NCBI GenBank assembly: GCA_022564995.1
Contig: JADFKK010000004.1
Span: 1-64,000 of the forward strand
Origin: Planctomycetota bacterium
GTDB taxonomy: Bacteria > Planctomycetota > Planctomycetia > Pirellulales > JADFKK01
DNA length: 64,000 nucleotides
Direction: 5' to 3'
Positions 41,721 through 50,424 of this stretch are shown here, piece after piece. The notes under the pieces were generated by a model. That model was not told the origin of the DNA and made no database searches. It was given only the letters and a program-made list of their open reading frames with translations. A program made the translations under genes and the position numbers. Positions within the stretch are counted from its first letter, which is position 1. Each line of letters starts with the position of its first letter.

Positions 41721-44168
41721 ATGGACGTGGCGGCGTTTTTGGATCGGGTTCGCGCGGCGGACTTTTATGACGGGCAACTGGCGCATGTCGAGGTGTTGCC
41801 GGAGCGCGGCGGGCGATTCGACGAGCCAGGCAAACCGCTGCCCGAGGCGCTGCGGCGCATGCTGGCGGCTCGCGGGATTGAGGGGCTGTATTCGCATCAG
41901 GTGGCGACGCTCGAAGCAGCCCGCTCGGGGCGCGACGTCGTCGTGGTGACCGGTACGGCCAGCGGCAAGACGCTTTGTTATAACTTGCCGATTCTTGAGG
42001 CGTGTCTCGATGACCCCGAGGCCCGGGCGCTGTATCTGTTTCCGACCAAGGCGCTGGCCCAGGATCAACTCAAGGGCTTGTTGGAATTGCTCACGGCCGA
42101 TGAAGATCTGGCCGAGCGAATCCGGCCCGGCGTGTTCGACGGCGACACGCCGACGGCACAGCGGCGGCGGATCAAGGCCGAGTCGGCGCTGGTGCTCTCG
42201 AACCCCGACATGCTGCACGCCTCGATCCTGCCGTATCACTCCAAGTGGGGACGATTTTTCAGCGAGTTGCGGTTCGTGGTGATCGACGAGGTACACACCT
42301 ATCGCGGCATCCTGGGGGCCAACGTCGCCTGTGTGCTGCGGCGGCTGCGGCGCATTTGCGAGCATTACGGCGCCGACCCGATCTTTCTGGCCGCCAGCGC
42401 CACGATCGCCAACCCGGGCGAGTTGACTTCGCAGTTGATCGGCCGCGAGGTGGAGGTGATCGACGACGACGGCTCGCCCCGCGGACGAAAATACTTCGCG
42501 CTGTGGAACCCGACGCCGCTGGGCAAAGATCATTTGGCCCGCCGCAGCGCGACCGACGACGCCGTGCAATTGATGAGCGAAGCGGTCGAGCAGGACGCCC
42601 AAGTGTTGGCCTTCACCCGCACGCGGCAAGCGGCCGAGTTGATGCACCGGTTCGTGAAGGACGAATTGGAACGCCGCCACTCACCACGAGCCAAGGAAGT
42701 GCGGGCGTATCGCGGCGGTTATCTGCCCAACGAGCGGCGCGAGATCGAGCAGTCGCTGGCCTCCGGCAAGCTGCGGGCCGTGGCGACGACCAACGCGTTG
42801 GAACTCGGCATCGACATCGGCTCGCTCGACGTGGCGCTGTTGGTCAATTACCCCGGCACGATCGCCAGCACCTGGCAGCAGGCCGGCCGCAGCGGACGGC
42901 GGCACGAGGAGAGCTTGGCGGTGCTATTGGCCGGCAACGATCCGGTCGATCAATACCTGCTGCGCCATCCCGAGTATTTCTTCCAGCAGCCGCCCGAACA
43001 TGCGGTGGTCGATCCGGAGAATCCTTACGTGCTGGCGTCGCATTTGAAGAGCGCCGCGTTTGAGTTGCCCTTGACCGAAGAAGACGCCGCGCGGTTTGGG
43101 CCGCTCGCCTTGCAGATCGCCGAATTGCTGTGCGATGCCGAGGAGCTGTCCGAACTGGACGGCAAGTTCTATTTCTCAGGCGGACGTAACCCGGCGATCG
43201 ACGTGAGCCTGCGTCACATGAGCGACGACACGTTCAGCATTGTGCTCCGTAGTGAGAAACCGCGCCAGGGCGATCCGCCGCCGGTCGGCCGCGTCGGGCC
43301 GGGCCAGTCGGATCAGCGGCACGAGGTAATCGCCAACGTCGACGCGATCAGCGCGCCGGAACTCGTCTATCCCGAGGCGGTTTATCTGCACGCCGGCGAG
43401 TCGTATTTCGTCCGCGAGTTGGACTTGGAGGGCAAGGTCGCTTACGTCGAGCGACACGAGATGGACTATTACACCCAGGCGGTGTTGGAGAGCAGCGTAT
43501 TGATTACCAAGGAGCGGACCACCAGCGGCGCGGTTCCGTCGGCCTCGCTGGCCTACGGAGAAGTCGACGTCACTTGGCAAACCGTGGCCTTCAAGAAGAT
43601 CAAGTTCGAAACCCGCGAGAACGTCGGTTACGGGCAAGTCGACATCCCGGCCCAAACGCTTTCGACCACCGCGTTGTGGCTGGCGCCTGACGACGACATC
43701 CGTCGGCAGATGAAGGCGACGAAGCTGCGGACCAGCGAAGGGTTGGTCGGGCTGCGGAACCTGGCGGTGGTGGCCCTGCCGATGATCGCCATGTGCGACA
43801 GCCGCGACTTGGGCGGCGTGGTCGACAGCAAAAACCTGGGCCGGGCTGCGATGATTCTCTACGACCGCTACCCCGGCGGCTTGGGTTACAGCGAGAAGGG
43901 CTTTCATCTGATCGACCGCCTGCTGGAAGTTTGTCACCAGATGGTCGCCGAATGCGAGTGCGAAGAGGGCTGCCCCAGTTGCGTCGGCCTGCCCAACCTG
44001 CGCCCCGCCATCCACAGCGACCCCGATCTGACCCGCGGCTATCCGATGCCGAACAAAGCCGCGACGTTGCGGTTGGTGGAGTTGTTGATGGGAGTGGGGG
44101 AGGAGATGGGAAGCCGGCTAAAGCCGGCTGACGATAAGTCTGGGCGAGCCATGCAGACCACCGGCTAA
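41721..44168 (+). CDS. DEAD/DEAH-box helicase with DUF1998 C-terminus (YprA/MrfA-like)
   Basis: TGTASGKT, VIDEVHTYRG, QAGRSGRR, C-terminal CECEEGCPSCVGLPN four-Cys motif; C-terminus reads into repeat A. Confidence 0.9.
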   Translation: MDVAAFLDRVRAADFYDGQLAHVEVLPERGGRFDEPGKPLPEALRRMLAARGIEGLYSHQVATLEAARSGRDVVVVTGTASGKTLCYNLPILEACLDDPEARALYLFPTKALAQDQLKGLLELLTADEDLAERIRPGVFDGDTPTAQRRRIKAESALVLSNPDMLHASILPYHSKWGRFFSELRFVVIDEVHTYRGILGANVACVLRRLRRICEHYGADPIFLAASATIANPGELTSQLIGREVEVIDDDGSPRGRKYFALWNPTPLGKDHLARRSATDDAVQLMSEAVEQDAQVLAFTRTRQAAELMHRFVKDELERRHSPRAKEVRAYRGGYLPNERREIEQSLASGKLRAVATTNALELGIDIGSLDVALLVNYPGTIASTWQQAGRSGRRHEESLAVLLAGNDPVDQYLLRHPEYFFQQPPEHAVVDPENPYVLASHLKSAAFELPLTEEDAARFGPLALQIAELLCDAEELSELDGKFYFSGGRNPAIDVSLRHMSDDTFSIVLRSEKPRQGDPPPVGRVGPGQSDQRHEVIANVDAISAPELVYPEAVYLHAGESYFVRELDLEGKVAYVERHEMDYYTQAVLESSVLITKERTTSGAVPSASLAYGEVDVTWQTVAFKKIKFETRENVGYGQVDIPAQTLSTTALWLAPDDDIRRQMKATKLRTSEGLVGLRNLAVVALPMIAMCDSRDLGGVVDSKNLGRAAMILYDRYPGGLGYSEKGFHLIDRLLEVCHQMVAECECEEGCPSCVGLPNLRPAIHSDPDLTRGYPMPNKAATLRLVELLMGVGEEMGSRLKPADDKSGRAMQTTG

Positions 44169-44206
44169 AGCCGGCGGCTAACGGGGAGCCGGCTGAAGCC
44201 GGCAAG
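44112..44206 (-). repeat. Three-hairpin module (family A), copy 3
   Basis: AAGCCGGCTAAAGCCGGCT...CACCGGCTAAAGCCGGCGG...GCCGGCTGAAGCCGGCAA; contains the MrfA-like TAA stop. Confidence 0.85.
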
Positions 44207-44301
44207 AGTGAACCCCTTTGATTTGTGACGCCCAGAATCAGAACCAATAAATGACCAGACATGCAGGCCCTCGACAGCCTGACCGTTTCGATCCTGGCGA
44301 A

Positions 44302-44399
44302 TTGCCGGCTTCAGCCGGCTCCCCCGTCAGCCACCAGCTTTAGCTGGTGGATCGGAGAGCACCAACTCCCTCCTTCGTCGAGCCGGCTTTAGCCGGCTT
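44302..44399 (+). repeat. Three-hairpin module (family A), copy 4
   Basis: TTGCCGGCTTCAGCCGGC...CCACCAGCTTTAGCTGGTGG...AGCCGGCTTTAGCCGGCTT, 98 bp. Confidence 0.85.
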
Positions 44400-44477
44400 A
44401 CTTTGGAGCATCAGCGAGTAGGGTAGGTACGATCAATGATCGAACCACGTTCGACTACAAGAAAGCTCGCAGCTAGC

Positions 44478-44563
44478 AGTGGCGGTTCTCTGTTGACCTA
44501 CGATCGTGATTTCGAGAAGATTGCTCCTCACTGTGGCTTGCAGTTGTATATTGCCGATTGATT
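44478..44563 (+). pseudogene. C-terminal remnant of a PIN-domain toxin
   Basis: In-frame SSGGSLLTYDRDFEKIAPHCGLQLYIAD*. Confidence 0.6.
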
Positions 44564-44570
44564 CGAACCG

Positions 44571-45491
44571 ATGCTCACGGACGGAATTCGCGCGCGACTG
44601 GCTGATCTGAACCGCGAGGCATTGCCTGGCGCGCGGGCGGTCGTGATCGAACCTGCTCAAAAACGTCAAAACCTGCGCCGTCGTAAAACCTCGCTGGAGG
44701 ACGTGGCTCCCGGGCGAGAAATCGAAAACGACTCCGGCACGTACTATCTCATCGAGCAGCCGCTGGAGCAGCTTTGGCCGCTGGCGGGTCGGTTTATTGA
44801 AGACAAACTGCCGACGTTACAGCGCGATGCCACGGACGAAAATCCTCCGCGCCCCGAACTGGCCGCCTTTGCCGAGCATTTCCCGCGGCGGGTGATGTAC
44901 TTGGACCTGGAAACTTGCGGCTTTGCCGGCTCGATGGTGTTTCTGATCGGGCTGGTCTGCTGGGACGGCGGGCGGCTCGTACTGCGGCAGTTGTTCGCCC
45001 GCGACTATTCGCAAGAGGCGGCCATCATGCAGGCGCTCTGGCAGACGGCCGCCGAGTGTCGGGTGCTGTCGACTTTCAACGGAAAATCGTTCGACTGGCC
45101 GATGATCCACGACCGCAGCACCGTGCATCATCTGGGGATTGACTGTCGAGCGGGTGCCACTGCTGGCTCGCCCAGCGGTGCCAACGTGACGCTTGGCCCC
45201 CGCGACCCGCGTCCCGAACTGGTCCACTTCGATCTCTTACATCACAGCCGCCGGCGTTGGAAAGAGACGCTGCCGAATTGCAAGCTGCAAACGCTGGAGC
45301 GTTTCATCTGCGGCCGGCGCCGCAGCGGTGACATTCCCGGCGAGGCGATCCCGGCCGCCTATCATCAGTTCGTCCGCAACGGCGACGCCCGAGGAATCAA
45401 GGCGATTCTGCACCATAACGCGCTCGACCTGGTCACGCTGCTGCAGCTTTCGCTGGAGATAGTCGTTGTTCGCTCCGCGAACGAAACGTGA
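44571..45491 (+). CDS. RNase H-like exonuclease domain protein (YprB/MrfB-like)
   Basis: VMYLDLETCGFAGSMVFLIGLVCW, LSTFNGKSFDWPMI; follows MrfA-like helicase; C-terminus VVVRSANET encoded by repeat C. Confidence 0.85.
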   Translation: MLTDGIRARLADLNREALPGARAVVIEPAQKRQNLRRRKTSLEDVAPGREIENDSGTYYLIEQPLEQLWPLAGRFIEDKLPTLQRDATDENPPRPELAAFAEHFPRRVMYLDLETCGFAGSMVFLIGLVCWDGGRLVLRQLFARDYSQEAAIMQALWQTAAECRVLSTFNGKSFDWPMIHDRSTVHHLGIDCRAGATAGSPSGANVTLGPRDPRPELVHFDLLHHSRRRWKETLPNCKLQTLERFICGRRRSGDIPGEAIPAAYHQFVRNGDARGIKAILHHNALDLVTLLQLSLEIVVVRSANET

Positions 45492-45611
45492 AAACCGTTG
45501 TTCGCTCCGCGAACGAAACGTGAAAACCGTTGTTCGCTCCGCGAACGAAACGTGAAAACCGTTGTTCGCTCCGCGAACGAAACGTATCGTTCGCGGAGCG
45601 AACAACGACTA
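45460..45611. repeat. Palindromic element C with expanded left arm: 32-bp unit GTTGTTCGCTCCGCGAACGAAACGTGAAAACC x3, then closing hairpin
   Basis: Units start at 45465, 45497, 45529, 45561. Confidence 0.95.
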
Positions 45612-45618
45612 TCTTTAG

Positions 45619-46053
45619 CTACCCGTGAATGTAACTCTTCAGGTAGTGATTCTCCTGCGTCAGCGCATCGTGCTGTGCTTTGACGACGTCGCCGATGGAG
45701 ATGATGCCGGCGAGTTGGCCGTCTTCGATAACCGGCATGTGGCGAAATCGATTGCGGGTCATCAGCCCCATGATTTCCGCGACCGAATCATCTTCGCGGA
45801 CGGTCATCACGTCGGTCGACATGGCCGAGGCAACGTCGAGTTGATCGAGCGATGCACGGTTTTCGGCGCAGGTCCGCAGGATGTCGCGCTCGGTGATGAT
45901 CCCCAACAGCCGCCGCGAACCCGGCTCATCGACGACCACCAACGATCCGCAGTTATGACGGACCAACTGATCGACGACCTCTTGCAGGGTCGCCTCGGGC
46001 TGGGTTGTGTAGACCTCGCGTCCCTTGGCACTGAGAATGCTGAGTAACTTCAT
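45619..46053 (-). CDS. CBS-domain pair protein
   Basis: Two CBS motifs: LLGIITERDIL..., RHMPVIEDGQLAGIISIGDVV. Confidence 0.92.
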   Translation of the reverse strand: MKLLSILSAKGREVYTTQPEATLQEVVDQLVRHNCGSLVVVDEPGSRRLLGIITERDILRTCAENRASLDQLDVASAMSTDVMTVREDDSVAEIMGLMTRNRFRHMPVIEDGQLAGIISIGDVVKAQHDALTQENHYLKSYIHG

Positions 46054-46435
46054 GGCCGCTGCCCCTCTTGAAAAGAGTCTTCCGGAACGAAGAGTCGGAC
46101 CACGCATCCATGCGCCCGATTGAGCGAATCCAGGTGAATAGATTTCTCAGTATAATGTGGATGTATGCGATAGGTCAAAGTCGGTTTGCAAAATGGGTTA
46201 GCGGTCCCCCCGGTGGGCGCGGCGGGTGAACGTGTCCGACGGCGTGCTAAAGTGCTGCGGCTAAAGTCTTTACGTGCGAAACGATCGGAATCGACAAACG
46301 TAACCGAAGGCGGCGAGCCGCGGGCGTTAGCCCGGGGGTATTACATCCTCGACCGACCGATTTACAATGCGAGGCCGAATTACCGACAGCCTCACGACCG
46401 CCGCTCGCCATACATAACGACACAATCGAGTCGCG

Positions 46436-47641
46436 TTATCTGGCCGGCGTTTCGGCCGCTTGCAGCTTGCGAAACGACAGATCGGTCGTCGGGTCGTGAC
46501 CTTGGATCATGATGGTGCCGGCAGCGGTTCGCAGGCCGCGGCGCGGATTGTCGTGCGGCTTGCGCGGGTCGGTCCAATCGCTCACCGGGTAACCATTGAC
46601 CCAGGCGGCCATGTGTGGGCCGTCGGCGATGAGCGTCATGGAAAACCACTTGAAGTCGTCGGCCATCACCGCACGGGCGTTTTGGCGGCGATAAAATCCG
46701 CCGGTTCCGCAATCGATCGGCTTGCTGCGGTCGCCGTCTTTGTAGCCGTTCTGAATCTGGCACTCGTAGCCGTTCATGGTTTGCCCAGGAATGCAGCGAA
46801 AGAAGATGCCCGAGTTGAGATGCTTGCCGTTGGCGAAGCATTCGAGTTGTAGCACGAAGTCGGCGTAACTTTTCTGGGTTTCGAGTTGTCCTCGGCCGTC
46901 CTTGACGTTGAGGTGGCCCGCCTCGTTGACGCTGAAGACGCTTTTCATGTTGGGATAAGTTTTCCAGCCGGTTAGGTCTTTGCCGTTGAAGATGCTTGCC
47001 AAATTCAGCGGTTTGATCTTAATGTTGCGAAATTCGACTTTGCCGCTGTTGAGCTGCAGGCCGATGTGTCCACGTCCCAAAGGCTTGGGGTCGGTGTAAT
47101 CGAGCACTTGCCGGCCGTCGATCTTGACCACGAAACGGTCGCCGCGGGCAGTGACTTCGAACGATTGCCACTCGGTCGTGTCGTGCCGGCCTTCGGCCTT
47201 TTTGCGTCCTACGAAGCCGCCGGTCGGAAAGGGATTGGTGCCGGTATCGGCGATGTTCAGTTCGTAGCAGTCAACGGCCGGGTTCTTAGGACTCGCGGCG
47301 GTGCGCAAGAAGATGCCGCTGTTGGTCTCCTTGGCGCTGCGGAAGTCAACCTTCAGCAGATAGTCGGCAAACTGCGTCGTCGTGTTGAGCAGACTTTTCT
47401 TACCAGACGTGACGACGATCGCGCCGTTTTCTACCCGCCAGTCAGCCTTGCCGTTGGCCTTCCACCCGAACGTCGTCTTGCCGTCAAACAGCAGCAGCCA
47501 GCCGTCGGCCAGTTCCGTCTTGGTAAGTACATTGTGCCGCTTGCCGGTTTTGCCCTCTTCGGCGGCAAGCACATTTTTCACCCCGGCGACGACGACACAA
47601 CACGCGAAGAGTAACAACACGATTCGATGGCAAGATGACAC
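46436..47641 (-). CDS. Tandem DUF1080 (3-keto-disaccharide hydrolase) protein
   Basis: LFDGKTTFGWKANGKADWRVENGAIV and IFNGKDLTGWKTYPN; NSGIFLR/NSGIFFR; GHIGLQLNSGKVEFRNIKIKPL. Confidence 0.9.
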   Translation of the reverse strand: MSSCHRIVLLLFACCVVVAGVKNVLAAEEGKTGKRHNVLTKTELADGWLLLFDGKTTFGWKANGKADWRVENGAIVVTSGKKSLLNTTTQFADYLLKVDFRSAKETNSGIFLRTAASPKNPAVDCYELNIADTGTNPFPTGGFVGRKKAEGRHDTTEWQSFEVTARGDRFVVKIDGRQVLDYTDPKPLGRGHIGLQLNSGKVEFRNIKIKPLNLASIFNGKDLTGWKTYPNMKSVFSVNEAGHLNVKDGRGQLETQKSYADFVLQLECFANGKHLNSGIFFRCIPGQTMNGYECQIQNGYKDGDRSKPIDCGTGGFYRRQNARAVMADDFKWFSMTLIADGPHMAAWVNGYPVSDWTDPRKPHDNPRRGLRTAAGTIMIQGHDPTTDLSFRKLQAAETPAR

Positions 47642-47908
47642 GGCGAGGTTCCTTGGTTGGAGGCAATTTGCCTAAGAATGTGATTGAATCTCACACTATA
47701 ATACGATATCTCACGCCATCATGGTCATCTCACACCATTATGGTCGCCAATTCGGCAGGGAATGGCAAGAGAGGCCCCCTCGGCTGCCCAAAGCGCCTTT
47801 TCTCCGATTGGCCTTGCCGCTGGTCGGCCGGCTCGGTACAGTCCCGCCGGCTTTTTGGCCCCCGTTTTGCGTTTCCTAGGCGTTGCTGCGAGAAAGGTGC
47901 GAAATAGC

Positions 47909-49450
47909 ATGTCGCAAGAATCCCGACTCATCTGTCCGTGGTTGTCTCTCCTTCCGGCACGGTCGGCCGCTCTGGCCCTGTTTGTCGCGATTCTGCTCGC
48001 CGGCGGCTGTAATTCGTCGGAAGACGCCGAAAACAATGACGGCTCCGGCGGCTCGTCGGCTCCGCAAGACGGCGATCCGGCCAACGGAAACCTGGACGGT
48101 TCGGTCGATCTCGGCCTTCCATACCGCGACGGAAGCACAAGCGAAACAGCCAAGAAGTTGGGCGACTTGTTCGCCGAAGCGCGACAGCCGAAAGACCTCG
48201 ACAAGGAACGGGAACGCTACGCGATGCACTTGCTGCGCAGCGCGGACGAAAACGAGCGCAAAGGTTATTTCGACATCGCCCGAGAAAATCGAGAGGAAGT
48301 AGTGCGCATCCGCAAGCTGCTTTACGGTGACAATTCGTGGCAGGTCACCAGCGCGCTGGTTGATTTGGATCACCATAAATGGTACGCCGCCCTCAGCGAC
48401 GATCAGCGCAGGGTGCTCGACGATTCGTCGGAACTGGAAAGAAACGCCGTCGATTTCTACAACAAGGGAGAATATGCCAAAGCCACCAGCGAGGCGCTCC
48501 AGGTGCTCCGAGTGTGGCAGGACCAGGGCGGCGAGGGGCAGGTGCATTACGCCTTCTTGCTCTACGTTCTGGCCGGATACCAGCAACGCCAGAGTGATTT
48601 TCAAAGGGCCGAATCGTATCATCTGGAATCGGTCAAACTATTCGGTGCCTTGCTCGGCGAGCATCACCCCGATTATGCGTCGGTGTTGGATAATCTGGCG
48701 GTGATGTATCAGGACCAGGGACATTTCGAGTCGGCCAAGCGGAATTTCTTGCAAGCCAACGAAATCCGGGCCGAGACGCTGGGCACCGAGCATTTCGGAT
48801 ATGCCCTGGGGCTCAACAATTTGGCCGCACTCTACCAAGACATGGGCGAATTGGGAGCCGCGGAACCTCTGTTCAAACAGGTTCTCGACATCCTTGGCCG
48901 GCACGAAGCGGTCGGCGAGCAGCATATCTACTACGCCGCGGCGCTGAAGAACATCGCCGTGGTGCGCCTCGAAAGGGGCGATTTAGACACGGCCCAATCA
49001 CTTCTGACCCGCGCCATGAAGATCCACAAAAAAGCCCTGCGCGGCGTGAAACACATCAACTACGCCATTGTCTTGCGCGTGATGGGACGAATCGAACAGC
49101 AGCGTCGTGACTACGCCAAAGCCGAGGGCTTGCTGCAACAGTCGCTGGGCGTGCTCGGCAGATCGGCCGCTCGGAGAAATCCGGCATACGCCAAAACGCA
49201 GCTCATCTTGGGGCAGGTTTATCTGGCTCAGGGAAAATACGAGGCGGCCGAGTCACCGCTCAAAGACTCGCTCGCTAACATGCAGATTCTGCTCGGCCCG
49301 AAGCATCCCAAGCTGGCCCGCAACCTCAACTCCTACGCCGAACTGTTGCGAAAAACAGGACGCGCCGGCGAGGCCAACACGCTCGAAGCTCGGGCCCGCG
49401 AAATCGAGGCGCTGATGTCACGCCAACCGGGATCGACGACTCTACGATAG
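47909..49450 (+). CDS. TPR-repeat lipoprotein (kinesin-light-chain-like TPRs)
   Basis: LFVAILLAGGCNSS lipobox; repeated YA.AL.NLA.LYQ.G....AE.L..... Confidence 0.88.
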   Translation: MSQESRLICPWLSLLPARSAALALFVAILLAGGCNSSEDAENNDGSGGSSAPQDGDPANGNLDGSVDLGLPYRDGSTSETAKKLGDLFAEARQPKDLDKERERYAMHLLRSADENERKGYFDIARENREEVVRIRKLLYGDNSWQVTSALVDLDHHKWYAALSDDQRRVLDDSSELERNAVDFYNKGEYAKATSEALQVLRVWQDQGGEGQVHYAFLLYVLAGYQQRQSDFQRAESYHLESVKLFGALLGEHHPDYASVLDNLAVMYQDQGHFESAKRNFLQANEIRAETLGTEHFGYALGLNNLAALYQDMGELGAAEPLFKQVLDILGRHEAVGEQHIYYAAALKNIAVVRLERGDLDTAQSLLTRAMKIHKKALRGVKHINYAIVLRVMGRIEQQRRDYAKAEGLLQQSLGVLGRSAARRNPAYAKTQLILGQVYLAQGKYEAAESPLKDSLANMQILLGPKHPKLARNLNSYAELLRKTGRAGEANTLEARAREIEALMSRQPGSTTLR

Positions 49451-49544
49451 CAGGCTGCCGGCATTGATGACGATGAGCGCCGGCGTAACCAAGGGAAACC
49501 GATCGGCGGGGTTATCATCTCGAAACGGAAGTAGCATCGTCTCT

Positions 49545-49600
49545 CAGTCGTTGATCGCTCCGCGATCGAAGCGTTTCGTTCGCGGAGCGAACAACGACTA
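49545..49600. repeat. Palindromic element C, divergent copy
   Basis: CAGTCGTTGATCGCTCCGCGATCGAAGCGTTTCGTTCGCGGAGCGAACAACGACTA. Confidence 0.88.
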
Positions 49601-49607
49601 TTCTGAT

Positions 49608-50183
49608 CTAGTGCGACCCGCCCAGCACGCCGCTGGGCAGGGGAACGCCCTTGATCTTTCCTTCGACCACCAGTTTCCGATCGACGAACCCCTGGAATTT
49701 GCACACGATCACCGCTCCGCGGCGCAGCCTGATTCTCTGCAGCACGATCACCAGCCGATCGCCAGGCACCACCGGCTCGCGAATGCGGATGTCTTCCATT
49801 CCGCCCAAGGCGATGTCGTCCGCTCCCAATAGATCGAACTTCTTGGCAAAGTAGCCGGAGAGCTGGGCGGCCGTCTCGCACATGACCACGCCGGGCATCA
49901 ACGGCATGCCGGGCATATGGCCGCGGATCCAAAATTCTTGGTCGGTGACGTTCTTATAACCGACGCAGATAAACCGCTCGGTGTCTTCAAAAACGACCGC
50001 GTCGAGCTGTTCCATTTCGAATCGCTGCGGATTGTAGCGACGGATTTCTTCCGGCCCAGACACAATACGATCGAGGTCGTACTCGGAGAATTCGAGGATG
50101 AGTTCTTTGCCGGCCAAACTGCGTTCCTCGGTTTGTAGGCCGCGACTTGCCGCGGCGACATTGAGCAGGGTGCGCCACGGCAA
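49608..50183 (-). CDS. FabZ/FabA-like hotdog-fold 3-hydroxyacyl-ACP dehydratase family protein
   Basis: IRGHMPGMPLMPGVVMCETAAQLSGYF; N-terminus uncertain. Confidence 0.82.
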   Translation of the reverse strand: MPWRTLLNVAAASRGLQTEERSLAGKELILEFSEYDLDRIVSGPEEIRRYNPQRFEMEQLDAVVFEDTERFICVGYKNVTDQEFWIRGHMPGMPLMPGVVMCETAAQLSGYFAKKFDLLGADDIALGGMEDIRIREPVVPGDRLVIVLQRIRLRRGAVIVCKFQGFVDRKLVVEGKIKGVPLPSGVLGGSH

Positions 50184-50238
50184 GCCGCGGCCTACGGAAC
50201 TTGTCCGTCGAAATCCAGACGTGATTCCTGAACGATTC

Positions 50239-50337
50239 TCAGGTCTTCACGCGGTGGCGTTTCTGCTTGCGAACCTTGCTGCTGGCGGGGCGCTTGCCGT
50301 GATTGGCGGCGTTAATCTTGCGTTTTGGCTTGGCCAT
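50239..50337 (-). CDS. Small basic protein, 32 aa (MAKPKRKINAANHGKRPASSKVRKQKRHRVKT)
   Basis: ATG at 50337, TGA at 50239-50241; extremely Lys/Arg-rich; not in the supplied ORF track. Confidence 0.6.
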   Translation of the reverse strand: MAKPKRKINAANHGKRPASSKVRKQKRHRVKT

Positions 50338-50424
50338 CGGTCAGATTTCCTCGATTCGATTGGGCAGAGCGGACAATTCCCGAGCGGCCCAGAATAACAG
50401 GAAATCGGCCGTTTGGGAAGGTAC

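Noticed and set aside
41634-42680. 348-aa minus-strand ORF
   Set aside because: Antisense to the helicase gene; no domain signal.
45465-45592. CRISPR-like array (32-bp repeats)
   Set aside because: Units are contiguous with no unique spacers and close into a palindrome; it is a tandem repeat, not CRISPR.
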